From a virus, in the IMG/VR virus record IMGVR_UViG_3300010354_000082, positions 1 through 64,000 of that record: a stretch of 64,000 bases of DNA; one strand, 5' to 3'. The notes under the pieces were generated by a model that was not told where the DNA came from, ran no database searches, and worked only from the letters and a program-made list of their open reading frames with translations. A program made the translations under genes and the position numbers. Within the stretch, counting starts at the first letter, position 1; every line of letters starts with the position of its first letter. Shown piece after piece: positions 37,701 to 45,969 of this stretch.

Positions 37701-38919
37701 TTTTGATCTGACTTTGAAAAACCCTGACAAGACTAGAAATTATCGCTACTACAAAGTCTCTGCAGATGTCCAGTCGATGTTAAGTGAAGCGAACACTAGA
37801 ACGACTGGAATGCTAGCAGCATTTCATCCGTACATTCACATCGAACAGTACGATCTCTTCACTGATGAAGATTTTGTAGACTTCGGACAGCCAGGCTATG
37901 AACTTTTGGTCGTGCTAAGACTCGGTAGAAGGTTCAACATCTACCATTACGACGTCTTGAATGGAAAGTGGAAACTTTCGACTTTGCCGGAGCTATCGGA
38001 TTTTTTGTCATCCATCGGAATAGTGAATGCCGAAGAGCAGCAAAAAATACTGTATTGTCATGTAATGGACTCTGTTCTAAGGTCGACATTCAGGATAACA
38101 TCTGGTATGGAAATTTCTGCAGATTCTTTGGGAACTCCATTAAGAGAAGGCAGCAGAAGCGATATGAACGTAGCTTTGCGAATAATGCAATCTGGATCAG
38201 GGACTCTGATACCCAGAGGAAACATGAAAGCAGCAGATTTTTTGACTCGGAATTTGAACGGAAATTACGGAATAATTCCATACTCAAGACTTAGAGGAGA
38301 GTCGATGAATTCGACGAATCCTTCCGATCACAGTCTTCTTGTTAGATTCTTGAAAACAAGAATCTTCACGAAGTCTTCTCTTCCAAGAGAAGTCATAGTT
38401 CCTTCCGCTTTCGAAAGAGTCTACTTTTTCAACGTCTTTACGTTGATCCCAATAGACGCAGCTATTCAAATTTCGTTCGAGGCAGAGGTCCCGAGAGAAG
38501 CTGATGTGGGAACAGGAAGCAGAAGGAATAGAAATGGAAATAGACTTTCGCAAGAGTCTTTCAGTGACTTGAGCATTGAGACAGAGTCAACTGCTACCGA
38601 AGAGTTGACCAGAAGACAGCTGGAAATAGAAAAAATTGAGTCTGAAATTGAAGCAGGAAACTTTACAGGTGGACGTGGCTCTCAACCGGGTCCACGAACC
38701 CCCATGGGTCTTCCACGTCCACGAATTCCCAGCGACTTCGTGGAAGACGATCCACGCAATGTCGGTTCAGGTCGCAGCGACCTGAACATTCAGGAATTTA
38801 TCAGCGACGGCGGCGCGGCAGGCAATAGCCTCACGAATAGAGATCGAAATAGCTCACGTGGTAGCGGTTCAGCATCCGCCGGCGGAGGGCCGAGCAATCC
38901 TGGAACTGGCAGAATATGA
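34726..38919 (+). CDS. Giant AT-rich protein of unknown function
   Basis: At 1397 residues this is the largest product in the window; ATG 34726 follows the previous stop directly. The first half is strongly helical and Ser/Glu/Asp-rich (SAEDRASAVESIEQSLDVLR), suggesting long coiled or bundled helices. The C-terminal third is more globular (YELLVVLRLGRRFNIYHYDV). The last 100 residues are low-complexity Gly/Ser/Pro/Arg (for example GSQPGPRTPMGLPRPRIP), probably disordered. There is no transmembrane segment, no lysozyme or peptidase motif and no tape-measure-like hydrophobic stretch. Composition is about 40% GC (hand count of line 35221). A structural scaffold, an injected internal protein or a fibre-base component are all possible; none can be chosen from the sequence. 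Confidence 0.6.
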   Translation: MAVSKVTVGSLIAVQSDKQIIQQLPLESLPEKSLSTALPPNVPIQADSYFARESIGSVATESSFGITLRDTTSIPLQPAVNSVGKDFSLSVERPHILVTADITPSFSAEDRASAVESIEQSLDVLRIDQDLNDADYAYLMGKIESENEGTIADLKDALSKTQENVEKFLDSISRMSAAGSEFSYRMDFTKNWENFVDNVNEKRKRYSSRFDSQQEAISFDKEKDTSSSIILKVQNGLNAIDTTRPEAEVIQRLINEGTVHSTLTVTTVAGSSYDSLNSLQKFAVCCEVISKLFSSEFTRLKFGERSSRNVTLPIAADSRNRKLLFESKNFLLDENSGPLSSGRALLNVANRHSTLDLQEALASSIRDSIDSYESSSSLNETINNYDSIASPILESAIRSSTNSASSLKRISEIYDSIDEITRHKLATGFPRESCTSIDLFLEFLSFLSDCFPSYRESNYDTSFEEYEMINACLISLGTKRSGADEQISGLVRGILLASALDDEYSWAEPVAFDTVTNIETVTSVDGEEKRSQTATGQVTFQGGNPSVSKSFFYGPLYGEEKRRKLIPPMSRAFASEWLKNADEAAIDGDGYFPRFFTYGISERTDFDEIRRSKQSNTSVTVEVRTSRGGLSYELPGNSRTFFNKNLPYDEARILYVDRGRREGELDETRSVTVAPLDKLELAMKVFGKSRKSLLSTSIKDLYSRIVKKFNEAFKLQDQPSSFLEPQTKNVISKNSVYDLIYEAIANLVLYFVDPSTTLDAYQGTTTRSSESEITAKIYYHPGYYRVVRESTVSNPDATDYYAWWEAKDSLWYAEQLSSIAGDVSSRLSDLESSRTRTFGETSFKTQIPFVNDLTNKTVVDTQSKYTPVAILQLVSEIANSSASILESTINRELKVLKETDIALTQEEKIDSLKSLTPASVSASRLKYHMSRKLTMREFENRIEKKSVLLDISAAKWFFNCFQETTDVSRVIAVGLPHGFYDKISRQALEVNSFDLTLKNPDKTRNYRYYKVSADVQSMLSEANTRTTGMLAAFHPYIHIEQYDLFTDEDFVDFGQPGYELLVVLRLGRRFNIYHYDVLNGKWKLSTLPELSDFLSSIGIVNAEEQQKILYCHVMDSVLRSTFRITSGMEISADSLGTPLREGSRSDMNVALRIMQSGSGTLIPRGNMKAADFLTRNLNGNYGIIPYSRLRGESMNSTNPSDHSLLVRFLKTRIFTKSSLPREVIVPSAFERVYFFNVFTLIPIDAAIQISFEAEVPREADVGTGSRRNRNGNRLSQESFSDLSIETESTATEELTRRQLEIEKIESEIEAGNFTGGRGSQPGPRTPMGLPRPRIPSDFVEDDPRNVGSGRSDLNIQEFISDGGAAGNSLTNRDRNSSRGSGSASAGGGPSNPGTGRI

Positions 38920-38931
38920 TCGGAGAATGAA

Positions 38932-40599
38932 ATGACATCAATCAAGTCCAACAAATCGATTATCAATTCGCTATTTTCGTCGCCTTCAAATCTCAACGTA
39001 AGATTTGACTACTTGAAATATTCTGCTGACGAGACAATTAGCGAATTTGCCGAAGGGCTCAGAAAAGTGAGCTTGTCATTCGGAATTCCGCCAGCGATGA
39101 ATGTTGACTCTACCGAAAGATGGAAAGAATTTTTTCAAGGCACACCAATTCATAGAATCGGTGATTTATCTTCAAATTTGTTCACGTGTCTCTCGGTGAA
39201 AGACACAGCTCTTCTTAAAAGAGCGCAAGATTCTTTTTTGAGATCTTGCAAACTTAGATCGATTGCAGGCAGTCTCAGTGATAAGTCATATGCTCTCTCA
39301 GCAGAACTAAGTCTCGAACGCAATGGACCGTCTTCTGAAGAAATACAAGCGATTGCATCCAGCGATCAATCTCGAGGGTTGATCTACTATAGTGTTGATA
39401 GAGTCATTCAATCGACAAGATACTCTAAGGCAAACGGAATACATGTCAGCGCTACGATAAGCAACAAAGTCATTCATGAAATTGCTTACAAAACAGAAGA
39501 GATAAACTACAAAATCTCTCCTACTTCGATAGGTTTGCTGGCAAACGAATCTACTTTACAGAAACAGTCTGAGGAGAGAAGCAGGGGCAGCTCTTACTTT
39601 CCAGGAGAAATAGAGACGTATTTCGAACCAACAGAAAGAGCTGCTCCAGAAGAAATAACTTTGATCTGCTTCTTGATAGAGAGGTCTGAAAATCTGACTA
39701 GCGGAGAGAAGAACAAAGTTCTTTTCTATTCGCCTCCGACTGTAGGGCTATTCGTCGATACGAGCGTAAGATACGGCTCATCGTACACTTACACCGTAAG
39801 CGCAGTCTACTCTGCAAAGGTAGAATCTATTTCACCGTTGAGTGACTCTTTAGAAGAGTATGAGATTCTTGTAAGTTCTCTTCCTTCCAATGTCGCTACC
39901 ATTTTCACGATTGAGAAAGTGCCGCCCCCGCCACCAGTAGATATCAGATTTAGATTTGACCAGACTAAAGGCGAATTTTCTGTAAGCTGGGAGTTCCCGG
40001 TCAATAGACCACAGGACATTACAAGATTTCAAGTCTTCAGGAGAAGAGACGAAAACGAACCGTTCTTGCTTTTGAAAGAGTTTGACTTCGACGTCAGCGA
40101 GAGAACTTTTTACAGACCCGACGCGCCGCTTCAAGTGAATGTTGCTAGATCAGAATATCCAGTTCGTCGATTTATCGATAGGGACTTCGGTAGATCTTCG
40201 AGATACATCTACGCAATCTGCAGCGTAGATGCTCACGGATACGTTTCTAATTACTCTTCGCAGTATGAGGTTTCTTTTGACGTGAGAAATCGAGGACTAA
40301 GAGTCAAATGTCTCTCTCCGTCAGGCGCTCCGCGACCGTATCCCAACATGTATTTCGATACTATCACGCCCCTTGTCGAAGACTCGATAACCCGAGGTAA
40401 TATTTCATCAGTAGATTTTGTTTTTGACCCCGAATACCTCACTGTGCTAAAGAGAATGAGAAGCATGAATTTTTTGAAGTATTCTGACGAAGCAAAATAC
40501 TACATGAGCGTCCTAGATACTACAAGAGCGGAACAGATCTCTGTTCCTATCGAAATCGTAGAAGACAGAATAGACCCGCCATCTGCGGACGCCATTTGA
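38932..40599 (+). CDS. AT-rich virion protein with FN3-like domain
   Basis: A 555-residue protein, 12 bases after the giant gene, with GGAG before ATG 38932. Residues about 331-440 form a probable FN3 domain: a proline hinge (VPPPPPVDIRF), the core strand GEFSVSWEFPVNRPQDITRF, the hallmark QVFRRRD, and YIYAICSVDAHGYVSNYSSQ with the tyrosine corner. This region matches the FN3 segment of the protein at 32437-34725 in layout. The N-terminal half has helices rich in Ser and Lys. It ends the AT-rich module; the next gene is GC-rich again. It is likely a structural component working with its two neighbours; the whole-protein family is not recognised. Confidence 0.6.
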   Translation: MTSIKSNKSIINSLFSSPSNLNVRFDYLKYSADETISEFAEGLRKVSLSFGIPPAMNVDSTERWKEFFQGTPIHRIGDLSSNLFTCLSVKDTALLKRAQDSFLRSCKLRSIAGSLSDKSYALSAELSLERNGPSSEEIQAIASSDQSRGLIYYSVDRVIQSTRYSKANGIHVSATISNKVIHEIAYKTEEINYKISPTSIGLLANESTLQKQSEERSRGSSYFPGEIETYFEPTERAAPEEITLICFLIERSENLTSGEKNKVLFYSPPTVGLFVDTSVRYGSSYTYTVSAVYSAKVESISPLSDSLEEYEILVSSLPSNVATIFTIEKVPPPPPVDIRFRFDQTKGEFSVSWEFPVNRPQDITRFQVFRRRDENEPFLLLKEFDFDVSERTFYRPDAPLQVNVARSEYPVRRFIDRDFGRSSRYIYAICSVDAHGYVSNYSSQYEVSFDVRNRGLRVKCLSPSGAPRPYPNMYFDTITPLVEDSITRGNISSVDFVFDPEYLTVLKRMRSMNFLKYSDEAKYYMSVLDTTRAEQISVPIEIVEDRIDPPSADAI

Positions 40600-40656
40600 G
40601 CCAAGACTCGATTTACAATCTCTACGCGAGTTGAAAAGTAGAGGATAGGAAAGTCA

Positions 40657-41364
40657 ATGGGTTTTCTAGACAATTCGAACGCCAACATCATCGTCGACGC
40701 GGTCCTCACGGATCTCGGCAGGCGTCTCCTCGCAGCGAACGACAACTCTTTCTCTATTCGGAGGTTCTCTCTCGCGGACGATGAGGTCGACTACGGGATC
40801 ATCACACAGTTCGGTCTTTCGGTGGGCAAGGAGAAGATCGAAAAGAACACGCCGATTTTCGAAGCCCAGACAAATGCAGACCTCGCTCTGAAATACAACT
40901 GCGTCTCTCTCAGCGCCGTTGCACTGACGGCCTATCCGACCCTGTCTCTCGCCAGCACTGGCGGAGCCACTATTACGGGTAATGCAGTGAGTATCATTGC
41001 GTCATCGGTCCAACCATTCACGCAGGTGCAGGTCTCGCAAAATCCTCCTTCCGGCCTTGCAACAGTGAGCAGCGAACTGAGAGAGGACGGTTTCTACGTG
41101 AAAGTCAATCGTAGATTTCTTTCTCTTGGTTCTCGACCCGAATACTCGCAGCCGAACGGAGTCGACGTGTACCTATCGACGGCTACCAACGGAAGCTCTG
41201 GTAATCCGACTTCGACATTCAGGCTCGCAACGGTTCTCGCCAACACGAGTACCGACTTCACTACATTCGGCAACGGCTCGACAATCATCACACCAGTCAA
41301 GATCGTCGGGGTGAGGACGGGCATCACGATAGACCTCAACGTCAGCATCGCCAAGAGCAGCTGA
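40657..41364 (+). CDS. Virion protein, paralogue of the protein at 31550
   Basis: A 235-residue protein from ATG 40657 in a 57-base gap, with AGGAAAG upstream. The opening, NANIIVDAVLTDLGRRLLAA then FSIRRFSLADDEVDYGI, is the module shared with the protein at 31550-32440 and familiar from structural proteins of T4-like marine phages. The C-terminal part is a compact beta domain (YFSAL-like strands around NGVDVYLSTATNGSSG). No catalytic motif is present. It starts a GC-rich fibre operon of three genes. It is probably a tail-fibre attachment or baseplate rim protein. Confidence 0.6.
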   Translation: MGFLDNSNANIIVDAVLTDLGRRLLAANDNSFSIRRFSLADDEVDYGIITQFGLSVGKEKIEKNTPIFEAQTNADLALKYNCVSLSAVALTAYPTLSLASTGGATITGNAVSIIASSVQPFTQVQVSQNPPSGLATVSSELREDGFYVKVNRRFLSLGSRPEYSQPNGVDVYLSTATNGSSGNPTSTFRLATVLANTSTDFTTFGNGSTIITPVKIVGVRTGITIDLNVSIAKSS

Positions 41365-41379
41365 TCGGAGTCATAGCAG

Positions 41380-42660
41380 ATGGCAATTTTCAAGGATCTC
41401 GACATCAGCACAGACATCACGACTGCGAGAACACAGCTCGCGCAGCTCGTGGACATCGTGCAGCAGGACATTTCCGGATCTAGCACGAGAAAGCAGTACG
41501 CGATCTTTGTCACTGCGTCATCCGACTCGGTCCAGACTTACTCGGTGACGTCATCGCTCTTCCAGACTGTCTACGATCAGGACTACACGTTGCAGGTCTC
41601 TAACGCGATGTTCGACCTCACCGTGGGACTCTTCTACAGCGGCTCGACAGTCCTCACTGCGTCATCGGGCATCGACTCCAACGGCAAGCGTCTCTTCCCG
41701 TCGACGTCTCTGATGATGCGCGAGAAGACCGAGATGTATCGCCTCTTTGCTGGCAAGCTGCTCGGTGACTCCGACTCCTCTTTCTTTGCTCCCGTCTCAT
41801 CGACAACGACGACTGATAGGATCGACGAGGCGCTCTTCATCTCTTTCAAGAGACTCTTCTCTCGCGACGGAATCCGACGCAACACTTTTGCGATGCGCTT
41901 CTATTCTTCCGGTACTCTGGACGGTAGCCCCGACGCCACGGCATACGAAAAGCTGCAAACCAACGGCTACACGGGCAGCAACCTCACCAGCACGTCAATT
42001 TCCGGCAGCTCGATCTTCACGGACTCCACGGAGGCGTCCAACCTGCAGACTCTTTTCGGCGGCAGAGTGGGATCGATCGTCAATGCTGCAAACACCGACC
42101 AGAAGGTCGGGCTCCTGTGGTACGATGCGGGCGTCGCAGTCCTCGATCTCAAGAAGGTCTGTTGGTCGACGCAGCACGTCTCGGGTGTCATCAGCGCAGT
42201 GACGGGCGCGACAGCTCCTGCGCTGAGCAACCAGACAATCATCGGTAGCGGAGCGTTCCCGTCTTCCAATCCTTCTGCGACTCTCATTCCCGACCTGCTC
42301 GTTTCCTCTTCGATGGATGATCTCGCGAACTACTTTGCAACGACCCGATTCCAGAGCGGCTCTCTCACGGGCATCACGTTTCAGAACGAGACTTCCATCA
42401 ACAGCACGCTCTTCTTCTGCAGGGCAAACGCTGACGAGTTCAACTACTCGAACAACCCGACATACTTCAACGATGCTGGCGAGCTCGTAGTGATGAAAGC
42501 CCAGAGCACGTCTACGAATAATCAAGTTCCGTTCACGTATCCGACGACCATCGGTCTCTACGATGAGCAGAACAGGCTTCTCGCTGTTGCCAAGTTCTCT
42601 AGACCCATTGAAAAGAACGCTGAGAAGGACCTCACGGTACGCGTAAGGCTCGACTTCTGA
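41380..42660 (+). CDS. Virion fibre/baseplate-associated protein
   Basis: A 426-residue protein from ATG 41380. The N-terminus, MAIFKDLDISTDITTARTQL, and the middle MMREKTEMYRLFAGKLLGD look like structural proteins of T4-like marine phages. The C-terminal end TTIGLYDEQNRLLAVAKFSR followed by PIEKNAEKDLTVRVRLDF is a module repeated at the end of the next protein (TRVNLHDENLNIVGKAELAQ, PIAKRLSDKFVIKVKFDF). This suggests both proteins dock to the same partner by that tail. The rest is Ser/Thr-rich beta structure. No enzyme motif is visible. It lies 15 bases after the previous gene, in the same operon. Confidence 0.62.
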   Translation: MAIFKDLDISTDITTARTQLAQLVDIVQQDISGSSTRKQYAIFVTASSDSVQTYSVTSSLFQTVYDQDYTLQVSNAMFDLTVGLFYSGSTVLTASSGIDSNGKRLFPSTSLMMREKTEMYRLFAGKLLGDSDSSFFAPVSSTTTTDRIDEALFISFKRLFSRDGIRRNTFAMRFYSSGTLDGSPDATAYEKLQTNGYTGSNLTSTSISGSSIFTDSTEASNLQTLFGGRVGSIVNAANTDQKVGLLWYDAGVAVLDLKKVCWSTQHVSGVISAVTGATAPALSNQTIIGSGAFPSSNPSATLIPDLLVSSSMDDLANYFATTRFQSGSLTGITFQNETSINSTLFFCRANADEFNYSNNPTYFNDAGELVVMKAQSTSTNNQVPFTYPTTIGLYDEQNRLLAVAKFSRPIEKNAEKDLTVRVRLDF

Positions 42661-42669
42661 GGGGGCCTC

Positions 42670-45420
42670 GTGTCACTGCTCAAGGCTTCAACTGGCCTTT
42701 TCGAAAATTACACGTTCATTGCGCGACCTGAGCGGGAGTTCTCGTCATCATCCAGCGGCGTGACAGGGGCTATCCGCCTCTTTCCACAGGCGAGCCCATC
42801 TGAAAAGATGGATCCCGAGGCGATGACGAGAGTGGTACAGAAGCTCAGTGGGTCTTCCCTGGGTGGTATTGCCGCTTTTGATGAATCAAGAGCAATCTTT
42901 ACTACGCTCAATCTTGTGACACGTTCCGATGGTGAACCTGAGTATTTCGTTTCTGTTCGAGATTTCGTGTCTGATCCTCGACAGCGTAAGACTCTCGAGA
43001 TCGTAAGATCGACGCCCCCGCTTTTCCTTACGAGCTCTAATGACATCACCACGGGAACTCTCGAATTCAACACGCTGCGACGTGTCCTGTTCCCACACTA
43101 CGCTACAGCGTATCCCTCTGCCTACTGGGGATACGCGAATTACCTCTGCCTCAACTTCATCTCCGGATCGACGTTCAGCAACAATGCCGCGCTCATCTAC
43201 GCTAATCCGACGGGCTCTGACGGCACGTCTCTCCTGACACCTTCAGGGGCGTTCACACTAGAGACATACATCAAGCCCACTGCTAGGGTTTCCGGAACTT
43301 ATCACGCCGGTACGATCTTTCACGTATCATCGTCATTCGCTCTTTCGCTCGTGAGTGGCTCCAGTGTCGATCCCTACGGTCGACCCGCGTCATTCAGACT
43401 TATGCTGCAGCTGAGTCACAGCGCCGACATTCCACCGAGCTCGGTCGATCTCACAGTAGCGAACAACGCGAGAGTCTTTCCACAAGATCTCATCTTCCTC
43501 AGCGATGAGTCTATCACGTTCAACGGCTGGCACCACGCCGCTGTCAGGTGGGGCGGATCGTCTGTCGACTCCGGCACCGGGTCTTTCTTCATCGATGGCG
43601 TGAGATCCGGAGATTTCAGCATTCCCTCGGCTTCAGTGACTCGAACAGATTACTCTCCTGAGAATTCGAACGCCCTCTTCATCGGAAATTATTATGAGGG
43701 CTCGAACAATTCTTCGAATGCGATCAGAGGATTCTTCGACACGACCACCGCAGGCATTGAGGGATTCACAGCGCCCTTCACCTCGCCTCCCACATTTCCG
43801 ACTCACACGATGCGCCACGGCCTCGGCGCAGAGATTCACGAGACCAGGTTCTGGGAGAGCTATCGTTCTGCAGAGCAGATAGTCTCGGGAACGCTCACGG
43901 GATACCCGTCAGGATCCGGACCACTCTTCTACCTCGGTCCACACTTCGTTCACGAGTCTCCTGATCGTGACGTTCTGCTGACGCCGTTCTTGGCCGTAAT
44001 TTCTTCTTCGATAAATACGCCATTCGTCCGACAGCTTTCGCTCGGTTTCGGCGGACACGTCATCAATACTGAGAATCATCTCAGAGAATTGGTCACGGGA
44101 TACTATCCGCGCCACCTGAACATGACGGCGTCTACAGCCGCAGGCGCACCTGCTGGCTTGACGGTCAACGACATACTCTTCGCAACGAGCTCGGTAGTTC
44201 GCAAAAACCTTCTCATTATGCCCTGCGACAATGGAAAATTCACACCGCACTGGGAGAATCTCTTCACTTCTTCGCTGACACCTCACTATAGGTTTGACAA
44301 TCCTGGATTTGTCGATGTGTCTAGACTCTCCACGGGAAGCGGGACCGTGAGCGCCGGAGACAGATTCCTTCTTGAGGGTGAATTCTTCTTTCGAGCGACA
44401 GTAGACTTGACGCACAATTTTGCGGGAACCTCTTTTTATGCAGGAAAAGAATTTACGCTTGAGTCAACAACCGGAAACAAAAAAACTTATGTCTTTGACA
44501 ACGGATCGGTCCCCTATGTTACTGGACAAGTTGTCGGTTTTCTAAGAAAAATAATAATCCAGATTGGCTCTGGAGTGTCGACTGTCGATGCTATAGCGGA
44601 AGAAACCTTAAATGCAATAACTGGTGATACAGGACAACCCACTGAGTTTATCGTTGTCAGGACTGGCGGCAAAGTGACGATAATACAGGCACGTCCTGGA
44701 CCCGGCGGTAATACCATAATCGAAAATAATTTCCCAGAATTATTTAGTCCGCTAACTCTTAGTTCTAATTCATTCACGGGTGGAGAATTGATCGACCCGT
44801 CTCCTGATTTTGCGTTTTCTAGTCATACTGGCGACAACGCGTCCGAACTTCCCGCTTGCATCCTCACTGCAAACGACTCGTCCTACCTCGCCACGCTCTT
44901 CGACGCTTCGAACCTCTTCTACGGCAGCAAGATCCACCCGGGAACTTTCGAGATTGTCGATCCGTCATTCACGGGATCTGCAGGGCTCCTCTCTGTTCGT
45001 CTCCGCGACAACGGAATGGGCGGCCTCTACCGCGCCGACGCGACGACTCCCCACGCAAAGTGGAACTCTGTCGGGACGCTCCTCTACGAAGAGGGACTCG
45101 CCGTCGTCACGAGCCCGTATCTCGGTGACCTCTACGGCAAGGACAACTTCAGCGTGAAATTCCGCGGCGAGCAGCCCATCACAGTCCTCAGCACGAACGT
45201 CACGGTCCCAGCCTTCCAGATCAACTCGAGTTCCCTGCCGTCCTACCTGCCGCTCACGGCCTCCAACTACGCCAACGAGGACGGCAACCCGATGACATAC
45301 ATCACTCGAGTGAACCTGCACGACGAGAACCTGAACATCGTCGGGAAGGCAGAGCTCGCGCAGCCGATCGCCAAGCGACTCTCCGACAAGTTTGTCATCA
45401 AGGTGAAATTTGACTTCTGA
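42670..45420 (+). CDS. LamG-domain tail-fibre-like protein with AT-rich insert
   Basis: A 916-residue protein from GTG 42670. Residues about 195-400 form a LamG domain (TLETYIKPTARVSGTY, GWHHAAVRWGGSS, FFIDGVRSGDF, HETRFWESYRSAEQI). Residues about 583-707 are a separate beta domain with VTIIQARPGPGGNTIIENNF and SNSFTGGEL, also found in the protein at 30625. That segment (44390-44820) is AT-rich (38-42% GC in two counted lines), while the DNA right after is 60%, so it looks inserted. The C-terminal TRVNLHDENLNIVGKAELAQ plus KVKFDF tail matches the preceding gene. The likely role is a receptor-binding fibre or adhesin with lectin activity. The last bases overlap the resolvase start. Confidence 0.65.
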   Translation: MSLLKASTGLFENYTFIARPEREFSSSSSGVTGAIRLFPQASPSEKMDPEAMTRVVQKLSGSSLGGIAAFDESRAIFTTLNLVTRSDGEPEYFVSVRDFVSDPRQRKTLEIVRSTPPLFLTSSNDITTGTLEFNTLRRVLFPHYATAYPSAYWGYANYLCLNFISGSTFSNNAALIYANPTGSDGTSLLTPSGAFTLETYIKPTARVSGTYHAGTIFHVSSSFALSLVSGSSVDPYGRPASFRLMLQLSHSADIPPSSVDLTVANNARVFPQDLIFLSDESITFNGWHHAAVRWGGSSVDSGTGSFFIDGVRSGDFSIPSASVTRTDYSPENSNALFIGNYYEGSNNSSNAIRGFFDTTTAGIEGFTAPFTSPPTFPTHTMRHGLGAEIHETRFWESYRSAEQIVSGTLTGYPSGSGPLFYLGPHFVHESPDRDVLLTPFLAVISSSINTPFVRQLSLGFGGHVINTENHLRELVTGYYPRHLNMTASTAAGAPAGLTVNDILFATSSVVRKNLLIMPCDNGKFTPHWENLFTSSLTPHYRFDNPGFVDVSRLSTGSGTVSAGDRFLLEGEFFFRATVDLTHNFAGTSFYAGKEFTLESTTGNKKTYVFDNGSVPYVTGQVVGFLRKIIIQIGSGVSTVDAIAEETLNAITGDTGQPTEFIVVRTGGKVTIIQARPGPGGNTIIENNFPELFSPLTLSSNSFTGGELIDPSPDFAFSSHTGDNASELPACILTANDSSYLATLFDASNLFYGSKIHPGTFEIVDPSFTGSAGLLSVRLRDNGMGGLYRADATTPHAKWNSVGTLLYEEGLAVVTSPYLGDLYGKDNFSVKFRGEQPITVLSTNVTVPAFQINSSSLPSYLPLTASNYANEDGNPMTYITRVNLHDENLNIVGKAELAQPIAKRLSDKFVIKVKFDF

Positions 45421-45952
45421 CAAGGTCTATCTCGGTCTCGACATCTCGACATCTTCGACGGGCTGGGCTCTCGTCCGCGCCGACGGCTCTCCCATCGACA
45501 TCGGCTGGTTTGACATTGCGGGAATCGAGGGAATGTATCTGAAGGCTGCCGAGGTCGAGAGGGGTCTTCGTGCCCTTCCGCGTCCCGATGGAATCTTTGT
45601 CGAGGAGAACGTCCTCGGCTTCAGTTCAGGCGGCTCGACTGCTCACGTCATCGTCACCCTCGCAAAGTTCAACGCCGTCGTCTCTCACACTTGCTGGAGA
45701 ATCTGGGACATTCCGCCCGTGTCGATACCGGCGATCAGGGCCCGCAGCCTCGTGGGTCTCAAGGTTCCTCGCGGTGAGAACGTGAAAGAGCACGTCCTGC
45801 GCTGGGCATCCTCGAGATCCGACCAGCGGTTCTGGCCCACGCGCCTCATCAAGACCGGAAAGAGAAAGGGGCTCGAGGTCCCAGTCCAGGGCTGCTTTGA
45901 CGCCGCCGACGCGTTCCTTCTTGCAAACGCGGGCTTGAAAACCCTGTCCTGA
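45410..45952 (+). CDS. RuvC-like Holliday junction resolvase
   Basis: A 180-residue RNase H-fold nuclease starting at TTG 45410 within the end of the fibre gene, with AAGGTG upstream. The first strand VYLGLDISTSSTGWALV gives the catalytic Asp and the usual S/T-x-T-G. GIFVEENVLGFSSGG supplies the Glu on strand 4, and the last helix DAADAFLLANA holds the final acidic residues. These are the RuvC/poxvirus-type resolvase landmarks, and the length fits. It cuts branched DNA during recombination and before packaging, the job done by endonuclease VII in T4. It opens the recombination block and ends within the promoter region of the primase gene. Confidence 0.85.
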   Translation: MTSDKVYLGLDISTSSTGWALVRADGSPIDIGWFDIAGIEGMYLKAAEVERGLRALPRPDGIFVEENVLGFSSGGSTAHVIVTLAKFNAVVSHTCWRIWDIPPVSIPAIRARSLVGLKVPRGENVKEHVLRWASSRSDQRFWPTRLIKTGKRKGLEVPVQGCFDAADAFLLANAGLKTLS

Positions 45953-45963
45953 CCGAGTATAGT
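45935..45963 (+). promoter_or_regulatory. Sigma70-type promoter for the primase gene, predicted leaderless
   Basis: TTGAAA (45935-45940), a 17-base spacer and TATAGT (45958-45963) are close to consensus. The primase ATG at 45970 is seven bases from the -10 box, at the expected transcription start, and no Shine-Dalgarno lies between. The layout is identical to the glf promoter. Confidence 0.65.
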
Positions 45964-45969
45964 CTTGGT

